Below are positions 34,075 through 44,930 of a stretch of DNA of 64,000 nt, one piece after another. Both the position numbers and the translations under genes were made by a program. Within the stretch, counting starts at the first letter, position 1, and every line of letters begins with the position of its first letter. Source of the stretch: Aegilops tauschii subsp. strangulata (Eukaryota > Streptophyta > Magnoliopsida > Poales > Poaceae); NCBI RefSeq assembly GCF_002575655.3, contig NC_053039.3, positions 380,223,633 through 380,287,632 on the forward strand, read 5' to 3'. The notes under the pieces are model-generated. The model was not told the origin of the DNA. It was given only the letters and a program-made list of their open reading frames with translations, and searched no databases.

Positions 34075-34630
34075 TTACAGCGCACACGATCGGTAAAACA
34101 CAAATGTTTGTTATATACACCATAATCCGACACGGTGCACACAGAGGAAACGTGTGTGATCATGCACATAGTTGCCGTTTGCAAAGCGTGTGTGATGTCA
34201 GACAATATCACAAACGGTGCAGGCAAACTAAACGTTTGTGATAGTTGCCTTATCGTACATGATTTGCAATCATGAACTATTTCTGATGTGGTACGCATCG
34301 TAAACGTTGCACCACAAATAGCGTGTGCGATAGTTATTATGTACGACGATGTTACGATGGTCCGATGTTTCGTAATCCTATCTGACACTCCTACGATGAT
34401 TAGCTAATCTTCTTAATTAGTTACCGCATACGGTTTAAGAAAAGTGAATGTGTGTGATTGTCTGCTTATCATACACGTTCTATAATCGTGAACTATTTGT
34501 GATGAGCCGCGCATCATAAATGTAGCACCACAGAATACCGACTGCGATGGCAATGCGAGCACAAACGAGTAGCAAGGATGGAGCGTTAGGGATATTCGAG
34601 ATATCAGAAAAAGTTTTATAGGGACAATTG
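34075..34630. repeat. CACTA-type subterminal repeat block (AAACGTGTGTGAT words)
   Basis: Short repeats of the form AAACGTGTGTGAT, AAACGTTTGTGAT, TAGCGTGTGCGAT recur every 30 to 60 bp in both orientations. This resembles subterminal arrays of another Triticeae CACTA group. Neither terminal CACTA can be located, so boundaries are approximate. Confidence 0.5.
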
Positions 34631-34771
34631 TATGCATCATGGCTCCCTATCCCGACGGTTTTTGGGTCATGTGGAAAGGACACCCCCTATCGCACACACT
34701 CACTTGGCGACGGTTCAAAATGCCGTCTCGGAAAGGGGTTAAAACTGTTTGTATAGCACCTCATTGTACCG

Positions 34772-35460
34772 GTGAATGGCAAGCCGAAGTGGACACAACT
34801 TATGGTCGATCTCAAGGCCGGCAAGAAGAGAAATGATGGCTCAAGCTCCCACCAATCAATTGGGCTGGACGATGAAGAGGACGATGTTTTCATCACGAAT
34901 GGAAGAGCCACCGTGCCAAAAATAACCGACAAGTCATGGGAAACAAATGGGAGAAGGCACGAGCCTCCCGTGACGCCGCGGCTAGAATAGTATCATCCAC
35001 ATGGACGGACATTTTTTCGTTAAGGGAGAACAAGAAAGAGGAGATGTACAAGCTCATGTTGAATGCGCAAAAGGAGAGGAGGGAGTGGGACCGGAAGATG
35101 GCGGAGAAGAAGTTGGAAATTGAGAGGGAGAAGATCGACTTGGAGAAGCAAGAGGCGGCGATCAAATGGGAACGCGAGAAGGCCAAGACATTTGGCGAGA
35201 TTGAATTTGAGTAGGAGAGGTTGCAACTCGCACGGAACGCGGAGGATGCGAAATAATGTTGGCGGACGAAACCCTCTTTGATGAGCATGCAAAGAAGTGG
35301 CGTGCTGACAAGAAGGAGTTCAACGACCGTAGAGAGTACGAGGCAGCGAGGGCAGCAGCGGCAGCGGATCATGTGGCCAGGATGCAAGCGGAGCAGGATG
35401 AGCAGGAATGCAATCCGCCTGGGCTCGGAGCAGGCACCATGGAAGGCGACCGGCCACTGA
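34772..35460 (+). pseudogene. NAM-associated / PIF-Harbinger ORF1-like pseudogene
   Basis: Frames chain as follows. GKPKWTQLMVDLKAGKKR to DDEEDDVFITNG lies at 34772-34930. KWEKARASRDAAAR to a charged coiled coil (KKEEMYKLMLNAQKERREWD, EKKLEIEREKIDLEKQE) lies at 34936-35212. LADETLFDEHAKKWRADKKE to RAAAAADHVARMQ starts at 35256. The order trihelix-tail then charged NAM-associated C-terminal domain is typical of the DNA-binding partner in PIF/Harbinger elements and its plant relatives. Disruptions are a frameshift near 34930, a TAG at 35212 and a frameshift near 35254. The N-terminal Myb/SANT part is missing. Terminal inverted repeats at 887 and 35723 would bracket it. Confidence 0.65.
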
Positions 35461-35723
35461 TTCGATGCCATCTGTCAAGTTCGGACATTGATTTCATTTT
35501 GACATGTCCGGTTTTATTGAACTATGATTTGCTTTGCTTTTTTCAAACTGTTGAATTCGGACAATTTGTATCGTATGATCGACGTGCATGGATTTGAGGA
35601 TCGGAATTTGAGGTATGTGGATGTGCGGCGCAATATATGAGGGACCGGCAGACGCTGTCTGCGGAGGCGCCCGCGGGCGTATAGGAGGGCGGATTTGTCA
35701 AGTCCGGTTTTAGATGCTCTTAG
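35461..35723 (+). mobile_element. Right arm of the PIF/Harbinger-like element
   Basis: Sequence 3' of the NAM-associated frame ends AGTCCGGTTTTAGATGCTCT TAG, the inverse of the end at 887. No other gene is visible in it. Confidence 0.5.
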
Positions 35724-35860
35724 TGGTGGCATCACACATAATAGCATAGCACTGGCCATGGTGGTGGCATCTTAGTCAGTATCATGCAGTCAGGACTAAC
35801 GAATACGCTGATGTTGCAAACAATTAAAGAAGAAGATAGTGAGAAATTCACTTTGGCTTA

Positions 35861-36196
35861 TAGGTGTATATGAACCCATTGTCTAAATACACATTTTAAA
35901 AAGTTAAAAAAATTGAGAAAAAATCCCGCGTGTGCGTGCACCAAGTTTCGATAAAAAAGGACATTTTTTGTGGCTTGTGTAAAAAAGGCAATTTCCGATG
36001 CTTGATTACAACTATTGACGATATTTTTTATTTATCTTTCTTATACATGCCACAAAAAATGTATTTTTTTTTCATCGAAATTTTGTGTGCGAACATCGGA
36101 TGCCCGGATGTACATGCAGGATCTTTTCTCAAAAACATTTAACATTTTTAAATGTGTTTTTTACACATATTTCATAATAGATGCATCTACACCTAG
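35861..36196. mobile_element. Foldback MITE, about 340 bp
   Basis: The left end TAGGTGTATATGAACCC faces a right end that reads CTAGGTGTAGATGCATC on the minus strand. Pairing continues inward across ACATTTTTTGTGGCTTGT and ATGCCACAAAAAATGTA. No clear target duplication was found and the superfamily is uncertain; this foldback type is common in Triticeae. Confidence 0.6.
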
Positions 36197-36510
36197 GAGT
36201 CAAAACACTACTCTCGAAGATATTATCATACACTAGTATCAAATGCATATGCATGATACTAATACATAGGGTGTGACTATGTCAAGTCTAGTGACATAAT
36301 ATATCACATCTAAAATGATGTCACCTTGTAGCTCTTCCTCCCGCTTTTCCTTGTTGGTTTGATTCTTTTTATCCAGTCCAGTTTCTACTTGCCGCTAAAC
36401 AAGCCTACTGGAAGAAAAAAAGAAAGAGTACACGACAGGGCCGGCCCACTGCTACGCACGGAAGTGGCTTGTGTTTGTCGCTCTCGAGAAAATTAGAAAG
36501 AAAAAAGATA

Positions 36511-36642
36511 CCCCCTCCGTCCTATAATATAAAAAAATTCTTATATTTTGGGACAGAGGGAGTAGTTTTTGGACAGAGGGAGTAGTTTGTGACACTAGTG
36601 TAGTGTTAAAAATGTTCTTACATTTTGGGACAGAGGGAGTAG
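36511..36642. mobile_element. Rearranged Stowaway MITE with triplicated right end
   Basis: Starts CCCCCTCCGTCCTATAATAT after a TA. The right terminal word GGACAGAGGGAGTA appears three times (36551, 36571, 36629), and GACACTAGTGTAGTGTTAAA marks the usual centre of the family. This looks like slippage or nested deletion within one MITE. Confidence 0.7.
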
Positions 36643-36650
36643 TTTTTTAA

Positions 36651-38163
36651 AGGAATCGAACTCCCCACCTCCAAGTACCAGAGCTAATAGTGCGGAAAGA
36701 AATTAAACAACTAACTTCAGAATTGGAGAGATTGAGAAGCGATCCTGCCAGGGTTGGGCCATCCCATCCGAAACTTAAGATCAATGAAAAGCTGGTTGAG
36801 CTTTACCACCGGGAGGAAATGATGTGGCGACAGCGGTCGAGACTAGAATGGTTGTCATCGGGGGACAAGAACACAAAGTTTTTCCATATGAGAGCTAGCA
36901 TGAGAAGGAAGAAAAACATGATCAAAGCCCTAGCAAATGCCCTCGGAATTGCAGTCACAGATCCGGTGCAACTTAAAGCAATGGTGAGCGAATTTTACCA
37001 AAATTTATATACCTCTGCGGGAGTGAATAACATGGATCAGGTTCTCCAACACGTCCCGCGGAAGGTCACACAGAGCATGAACGATTTGCTGTTGGCACCA
37101 TACAGTAAGGAAGAAGTGAAAACAGCCTTGTTCCAAATGTGCCCAACAAAGGCCCCGGGACCAAACGGTTTCCCTGCACAGTTTTACCAGCGTCATTGGG
37201 ATTTGTGTGGAGATGAGGTAACTAACGATGTCCTTCGGATTGTGAGGGGAGAAGAGAGTGCAGAATGTGTGAACGACACTGTCCTTGTGCTAATTCCCAA
37301 GGTGATGAACCCAACTCTCTTGTCCCAATTTCGCCCTATTAGTTTGTGTAATGTTTTATACAAAATTGCATCCAAGGTTGTGGCAAACAGGTTAAAAGTT
37401 ATTCTTCCTGACATCATATCAGAAGAGCAATTTGCCTTTGTTCCACGACGACTCATTACAGATAACATCATATGCGCATATGAATGTTTGCACTTCATGA
37501 AGAGAAGTAAGGCCAAATCAAACAGTTATTGTGCTTTGAAACTGGACATGATGAAGGCTTATGATAAAGTGGAGTGGGCTTACCTTCAGGCAATCATGGC
37601 AAAGTTGGGTTTTGATCAAAGATGGGTGGATGTAATTATGAGGATGATCAGCTCCGTATCTTTTTCAGTCCTGTTTAATGGAGAGAAGCTGGAATCGTTT
37701 AAACCAACATGCGGTATTCGTCAGGGAGATCTGATATCCCCCTACTTGTTTCTGATAGCGGCAGAGGGCCTTTCGTGCCTCTTAAAACTCAGTTCTCAAT
37801 CCTCAATGCTCAGTGGGATTAAGGTGGCACCGACAGCTCCGGCTGTGAACCACCTTCTCTTTGCTGACGATAGCCTGCTTCTATTCAGAGCAAGTGCGGA
37901 GGGGGCGACAGCGGTATCAAACCTATTGGATATTTATTGCAATGCTTCTGGTCAAAGAGTAAATCAAGATAAATCATCAATTTTTTTCAGCAGAGGGTGT
38001 CCGCAACAGATGAGGCAAGAAATCAAGAACATCCTTAATGTACAGAATGAGTCCCTAAGCGAAAGATACTTGGGCATGCCTATGGATGTGGGGCAGTCCA
38101 AGATGGGCACTTTTAAATATCTCAGGGATCGAGTCTGGGAGAAAGTTAAGGGGTGGATGGAGA
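36651..38163 (+). pseudogene. LINE ORF2 first part: reverse transcriptase, 5'-truncated
   Basis: The frame is open from 36651 and gives MWRQRSRLEWLSSGDKNTKF, then CPTKAPGPNGFPAQFYQ, FRPISLCNVLYKIASKV, KLDMMKAYDKVEW (catalytic Asp about residue 286 counting from 36690), GIRQGDLISPYLF and HLLFADDSLLLF (catalytic FADD, residues 391-394). These are the RVT_1 blocks of plant L1-type LINEs. The endonuclease and ORF1 are missing, so the copy is 5'-truncated as LINEs often are. A solo copia LTR interrupts it at 38164. No stop or frameshift is seen before the LTR. Confidence 0.9.
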
Positions 38164-39898
38164 TGTTGGAAATATGCCCTAGAGGCAATAATAAAATGGT
38201 TATTATTGTATTTCCTTGTTCATGATAATTGTCTGTTGTTCATGCTATAATTGTATTAACTGGAAACCGTAATACATGTGTGAATACATAGACCACAACA
38301 TGTCCCTAGTGAGCCTCTAGTTGACTAGCTCGTTGATCAACAGATAGTCATGGTTTCCTGACTATGGACATTGGATGTCATTGATAACGGGATCACATCA
38401 TTAGGAGAATGATGTGATGGACAAGACCCAATCCTAAGCATAGCACAAGATCGTGTAGTTCGTTTGCTAGAGCTTTTCCAAATGTCAAGTATCATTTCCT
38501 TAGACCATGAGATTGTGCAACTCCCGGATACCATAGGAGTGCTTTGGGTGTGCCAAACGTCACAACGTAACTGGGTGGCTATAAAGGTGCACTACGGGTA
38601 TCTCCGAAAGTGTCTGTTGGGTTGGCACGAATCGAGACTGGGATTTGTCACTCCGTATGACGGAGAGGTATCTCTGGGCCCACTCGGTAATGCATCATCA
38701 TAATGAGCTCAATGTGACCAAGTGTTTGGTCACGGGATCATGCATTACGGTACGAGTAAAGTGACTTTCCGGTAACGAGATTGAACAAGGTATTGGGATA
38801 CCGACGATCGAATCTCGGGCAAGTAACGTACCGATTGACAAAGGGAATTGTATACGGGATTGATTGAATCCTCGACATCGTGGTTCATCCGATGAGATCA
38901 TCGTGGAGCATGTGGGAGCCAACATGGGTATCCAAATCCCGCTGTTGGTTATTGACCGGAGAAATGTCTCGGTCATGTCTACATGTCTCCCGAACCCGTA
39001 GGGTCTACACACTTAAGGTTCGGTGACGCTAGAGTTGTAGAGATATTAGTATGCGGTTAACCGAAAGTTGTTCGGAGTCCCGGATGAGATCCCGGACGTC
39101 ACCAGGAGTTCCGGAATGGTCCGGAGGTAAAGATTTATATATGGGAAGTCCTATTTTGGCCAGCGGAAAATGTTCGGGATTTTTCGGTATTGTACCGGGA
39201 AGGTTCTAGAAGGTTCTGAAGTGGGGCCCACCTGCATGGGGGGACCCACATGAACGTGGGTAGTGGGGGAAAGGCCCCACACCCCTGGTCAAGGCGCACC
39301 AAGATCCCACCTTAGAAGGAATAAGATCATATCCCGAAGGGATAAGATCAAGATCCCTAAAAAAGGGGGATAACAATCGGTGGGGAAGGGAAATGATGGG
39401 ATTTCTTTCCCCCACCTTTGCCAACGCCCCAATGGACTTGGAGGGCAAGAAACCAGCCCCCTCCACCCCTATATATAGTGGGGAGGCGCATGGGAGCAGC
39501 ACACCAAGCCCCTGGCGCCTCCCTCTCCCTCCCGTGACACCTCTCCCTCTCGCTGAGCTTGGCGAAGCCCTGCCGAGATCCCCGCTGCTTCCACCACCAC
39601 GCCGTCGTGCTGCTGGATCTCCATCAACCTCTCCCTCCCCTTGCTGGATCAAGAAGGAGGAGACGTCTTCCCAACCATACGTGTGTTGAACGCGGAGGTG
39701 CCGTCCGTTCGGCGCTCGGTCATCGGTGATTTGGATCACGACGAGTACGACTCCATCAACCCCGTTCACTTGAACGCTTCCGCTCGCGATCTACAAGGGT
39801 ATGTAGATGCACTCTTTTCCCTCTCGTTGCTAGAAGACTCCATAGATTGTTCTTGGTGATGCGTAGAAAAATTTGAATTATTGCTACGTTCCCCAACA
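38164..39898 (+). mobile_element. Solo LTR, Angela/WIS/BARE-type copia
   Basis: Starts TGTTGGAAATATGCCCTAGA and ends CTACGTTCCCCAACA, with perfect duplications GGAGA at 38159-38163 and 39899-39903. At 1735 bp it matches the family's LTR length. TATA box CCTATATATAGTGGGG lies at 39468. No internal region is present, so it is a solo LTR inside the LINE. Confidence 0.93.
39469..39484 (+). promoter_or_regulatory. TATA box of the copia solo LTR
   Basis: CCTATATATAGTGGGG upstream of CCAAGCCCCTGGCGCC. This is the conserved position in BARE/WIS LTRs. Confidence 0.7.
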
Positions 39899-39903
39899 GG
39901 AGA

Positions 39904-41660
39904 AACTCTTATCTTCCGCTGGCAAAGAGATTTTGATTAAGGTAGTTGCCCAAGCTCTGCCCATGTTTTCCATGGCGTGCTTCAGGTTACCCCGGGGCCT
40001 TTGCGAGAACATCACATCCATAATCCGCCAGTTCTGGTGGGGAAGTAAAGCGGGGAAACGCAAGCCTAGCTGGGTTGCATGGTATATCATGGTGAGACCA
40101 AAACACCTTGGAGGGCTCGGTTTCCGGGATATGGAAATTTTCAATCTTGCTTTACTAGCAAGACAGGCTTGGCGGTTGTTGAGTGAACCAAATTCACTAA
40201 GTGCACGCATCTTGAAGGCAGCATACTTTCCAGAAGTTTCGTTCCTTGAGGCTGAACTAGGGAGCCGGCCCTCCCAGATATGGCGCGCGGTACTTGATGG
40301 GCGAGACGTCATGAGGCAAGGCATAATCAGGAGAATTGGCAATGGCACTTCAACAGAGATTTGGAGACATAACTGGCTTCCCCGCAAAGGTATGCTAAGG
40401 CCGATTACCTCTTTGGTGACGAACCCTCCTCAAATGGTCTCTGAGCTAATCAATACGGCAACAGCATCGTGGAACGAGAGTGTTATTCGCCAGATGTTCT
40501 TAGCAATAGACGTGGAGGTCATCCTTTCCATCCCGCTATGCACAAGATCTATTGATAATTTTTGGGCATGGAGTGCGGAAAAGAGGGGGATGTTTTCAGT
40601 CAAGTCGGCGTACAGAATGATTTTGCATACTAAAATCACGAGAGAAAATTGGATCGATGAGGTAGAGGGCTCGTCAACAGAGGAACAACAAGCAAATGAA
40701 TGGACGAAGCTCTGGAAGATAGAGGTTCCATCCAAAATCAAGATGTTCTTGTGGCGCCTTGCGAGATGTTCTACACCAACGGCGGGTCTCCTTCAGCGTC
40801 GAAATATGGCCACGTTTGGGGCATGCAAACTATGTGGGGCGGCAGATTCATGGAGACACGCACTCTTAAACTGTTCTATGGCCAGAAGTGTTTGGGCCTT
40901 GGCGGAAGAGGATATGGTGGAAAAAATGATCCAGTGTGATAGTGACAATGCCAAAGATTGGTTTTTCAAGATGATAGTAACGTTGTCTTATGAACAACTA
41001 ATTCAAATGGCAATCACCCTTTGGGCTGTTTGGGGAGCAAGGAGGAAAGCAGTTTATGAAGACATCTTCCAAAGTCCCATGTCGACCCACCTCTTCATTC
41101 AGTCTTATTGGAATGACCTTCAACTCACAAAGAAACCAAACCAGCATCATAATCCATCAAGGCAGCCCCGGCCGAGACAGTGGATTCAGCCACCGGAGAA
41201 CACCATGAAGCTCAATGTAGATGCGGCGGTGGCATCACGGCGGGGAGTAGGAGCAGTGGGTGCAATTTGCAGAGATAGGGGCGGCAGTTTCCAGGGTGCC
41301 TCGGTGATCGTTTTCAGAGGTATAATCGACCCCACTACACTTGAGGCGCTAGCGGTGAGGGAAGCTTTGGCACTCGCGGAAGATTTGAGCGTCTCCGTTA
41401 TCCAGGTGGCCTCAGACTGCTCGGTGGTGATAGATGACATCAAGAGAAAGAGTGGAGCAGAATATGGAGCAATCATGCAAGAGATTAGAGAGTATGCTAA
41501 GTTTTTTGCTTTATGTAATTTTGTTCATGAGTTTAGGAGCTCGAATTTCGAAGCTCACAATCTAGCGAGACATGCACTACAGCTGGGCCCTGGCCGCCAT
41601 GTTTGGTTAGGCCACCCCGGGGATCTCTCTTTCGTCCCTGTAAACATGGTGACGTCTTAA
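39904..41660 (+). pseudogene. LINE ORF2 second part: zf-RVT and RNase H-like domain
   Basis: Continues the RT frame after the solo LTR, starting KLLSSAGKEILIKVVAQ and FWWGSKAGKRK. The zf-RVT domain reads SKIKMFLWRLARCSTPT then CKLCGAADSWRHALLNC. The C-terminal RVT_3 RNase H-like domain reads KLNVDAAVAS, TTLEALAVREAL, VASDCSVVIDD and NFEAHNLARHAL, keeping Asp, Glu and Asp of the active site. Removing 38164-39903 leaves 3231 nt from 36690 to 41660, exactly 1077 codons, so the reading frame is unbroken apart from the LTR. TAATAAAGTTT and a short A-run (41682-41688) mark the 3' end. Confidence 0.9.
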
Positions 41661-41690
41661 TAAAGTTTCGCTGATTGTCTCAAAAAAATA

Positions 41691-42480
41691 GATGTTTTAG
41701 TGACAAATGATGCACGCAGATATTTAAGAACTCACTATAGCGTCAGATCTGAAATCTTTTTTGAACATTTATTGAAAAATTGTGCAGGATTTTGAAATGT
41801 CGAATATTTTTTGAAAAGTGCGAAAAATATTTGTAATTCAAAACTTTTTTTGAAAAAACAATCAATTTTTGAAATCCTCATTATTATTTAAATGCGAATA
41901 ATCTTAAAATTTTAGAACATTTTCTGAAAACATGAGCACTCTCCCAAAAACACGAGCAAATTTTAAAAGTGTGAACATTGTGAACTTCCTTTATGAAAAC
42001 ATGAACCTTTTTTGAATTTGTTAACAAAATTTTGAAAATGACAACATGTTTTGAACATTCAGAACATTTCTTTTATACAAACTGGGTTTTTTAGTGTAAG
42101 ATGAACTATTTTTAATATATGATGAACATTTTCTTTAACAAGTTGAAGTTTCTTTAGATTTTTGAATGACTATTTGTATGCACTGATCATCGTGCATGCC
42201 TTTTATACCTTGGCCTTGGATTTATGCATGTATTTGTATGTACCTTGACATGCATGAACATACAAAGCTCATCAAAGGATCAGCTAATGCATGTACTGGT
42301 GTAATGACATGCTTCTTTCCGTGTGTATCCTACGCATAACCAAAACCTTCCACATTGAAAAAAGAATTGTATGGCTTAGTCATATAAGAGAGGGAGAAAA
42401 AATGGTTGATCCACATATTTCTTCCTTTTAAAATACTAACATAGGTATTTAATTTATCTTCTTTGGCATAAAACCGTGTC
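41691..42480. other. AT-rich spacer with degenerate GAACATTTTTTGAAA repeats
   Basis: Recurrent words GAACATTTTTTGAA, TTTGAAAACATGAAC and AAAATTTTGAAAA make a low-complexity stretch up to about 42150. After this comes unremarkable AT-rich sequence with several CATGCAT / GCATG words. No gene is visible. Confidence 0.55.
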
Positions 42481-44930
42481 GAATATCTGTGCGGAAAATG
42501 GACTTGCAACTAGGTCGAATCATTTGCGACTGGGTTAGAGGGTCAACAACAAGTTACAAGTCAATGATGGACATGCAACAATGATAGCAAAAAATTGCAT
42601 GTCGGGGGTGTAGTTGGACTTGCAACTGGCACAAAATAGATTGGGCCCCAGTTGCGTGTCAAGGGTAGACTTGCAACTGGACGAAGAAAAAGACATGGGC
42701 CCCAATTGCATGTCGGAGATGGAGTTGCCACTAGGACAAAAAGGGGCAGACCCTGAGTGGCATGTCGAGGGTGGATTCGCAACTAGAAAAAATGGGTCTA
42801 GCCTTAGTTATTTATCAAGGATGGACTAGCAAGTGGAACAAGAGAAAAAAGTGCCCCCCCCCCAATCGCCTGTCTTGGTGTGGAGTTGCAACTCGGACAA
42901 AAATGGTCGCCCCCGAGTTTTGTGTCGAGGTTAGGCAAGTTGAGCATCGGCGGTGGTTATGCAACTTGGACGAAGGGGTCGAAGGCCAGTTGCATGTCGA
43001 GAGTGGACTTGCAACTAGGGACAAGGGCCAGTTGCAACTCAAGGATGGACTTGCAACTTGGACAAAGGGTCGAGGTCGAGTTGCTTGTCGAGGATAGACT
43101 TGCAACTAGGGCAAAGGGTCGGGAGAAAAGTTGTGTGTTGAGGGCAGACTCGCAACCGGGACAAAATGATTCAGGCCAGTTGCATGTCGAGGGTGGACCT
43201 AGAATTAGGTTAAAAGGGTTGATAACAAAGTTACATGTCTAGTGTGGACTTGCAACTATGACAACTACGAGCCCAATTGCGAGTTAAAGGTCGACTTGCA
43301 ACTGGGATGAAACAAACTATGGGCCTAGTTGCGAGTCAAGGATGGACCTGCAACTATGATGAAAAAACACACACTCCAATTGCGAGTCGAGAACTGTGAT
43401 GAAAAAATACACACTCCAATTGCGAGTCGAGGGTGGGCTTGCAACTGAGACAACTACTGGCCTAGTTGCAAGTCGAGGGTTGACTTACAACTGAGACAAC
43501 TACGAGCCCAGTTGCGAGTTAAGGGTCGACTTGCAACTGGGATGTAACAAACTACATGCCCAGGGTGAGTCAAGTGTGGACCTGCAAATGGGATGAAAAA
43601 TAAAACATAGGTCGATTTGGGAGTCAAGGGTGGGCTTGCAATTTAGGTGAAACAAACTACGTGCCTATTTGCGAGTCGAGGGCGGACATGCAATTGGCAT
43701 AACTACACATAACTACGATACGAGTTGCGAGTCAAGGGTGGTCTTGCAACTGGGACAACTACACAAAACCATGGACAACTGGGACAACAACGAAACTATG
43801 AGCCTTGTTGCGACTCAAGGATGAACTTACAACTGGGACAACTACGAAAATACGAGCCTAGTTGCGAGTCAAGGGTGGACTTGTAAATGGGATAAAAAAA
43901 TTATGGGCCTAGTTGCGAGTCAAGGACCGACTTCAACTTGGACAACCACACAAAACTACGGTACCACTTGCAAGTCGAAGATGAACTTGCAACTGGCACA
44001 ATAAAAAACTACAAGCCCGGTTGCGAGTCGAGGGTAGACTTGCAACTGGGATGAAAATAAAACACATACCCAGTTGCGAGTCAACGGTGAACTTGCAACT
44101 GGGACAACTACGAGCCCATTTACGAGTCGATGACGGACTTCTAACTAGGACAACTACGAAACTACGAGCCCACTTGCGAGTCAAGGGTCGACTTGCAACT
44201 GAAATGAGAAACAAAAACACTGGCTCCAATTACGAGTTGAGGATGGACTTACAAATGAGACAACTAAAAAACTACAAGCCCATTTGTGAGTCAAGGAGCG
44301 ACTTGCAACTAGGATTACAGATAATACGGGTCGAGTTGCGAGTCAAGGGTGGACCTGCAAATGAGAAGGAAATAAAACATAGGTCAAGTTGCAAGTCAAT
44401 GGTGGGCTTGCAACTAGGATGAAACAAACTGCGGACCTAGTTGCGACTCGAGGGTGGTGTTGCAACGGAAACAACTACACAAAACTATGATACGAGTTGC
44501 GAGTGTTGGGTGGACTTGCAACTCGGACAGCTAAAGAAAACTACAATACGAGTTGCAACTGGGACAACAACAAAACTATGGGCTCAATTGCGAGTCAAGG
44601 GAGAATTTGCAACTGAGGCAACTACGAAACTACGAGCCCAGTTGCGACTCGAAGGTGAACTTGCAACCGGGATGAAACAAACTACAAACCTAGTTGCGAG
44701 TGAAGGGCGGACATGCAACTGGTACAGCTACTGACAACTACATACTATTTGCAAGTCGAGGGTGGACTTGCAACTGTGATCATAACAAATTACGAGCCTA
44801 GTTTACAGTCGAGCGTGGACTTACAACTAGGATGAAAAACAAAACATACGCTTAGTTGTGAGTCGATAGTGAACTTGCAACTGGCAACTACGAATTTATT
44901 TGCGAGTCGGGGGTGGACTCTGGAAATTCT
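42480..44930. repeat. Degenerate minisatellite with hairpin units (AGTTGCGAGTC / GACTTGCAACT)
   Basis: About 2.4 kb of units roughly 50 to 70 bp long. Consensus parts are AGTTGCGAGTC, AAGGGTG, GACTTGCAACTGGGA and ACAACTACGAGCCC. Within each unit AGTTGCGAGTC and GACTTGCAACT are inverted copies separated by about 7 nt, so every unit can form a small stem. The frames it contains are repeat artefacts (recurring LQLGQ / ATGMK). Units at the left (42500-43200) differ from those at the right, indicating age. Confidence 0.85.

Noticed and set aside
887..35723. A clean TAA/TTA target duplication for the PIF-like element
   Set aside because: The flanking triplets are TAA on the left and TTA on the right, which are complements rather than direct repeats, so a duplication is not demonstrated.
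42480..44930. Possible CRISPR-like direct repeat array
   Set aside because: Repeat units are degenerate, spacers are themselves repeat sequence, no cas genes exist and the genome is a plant. It is a minisatellite.
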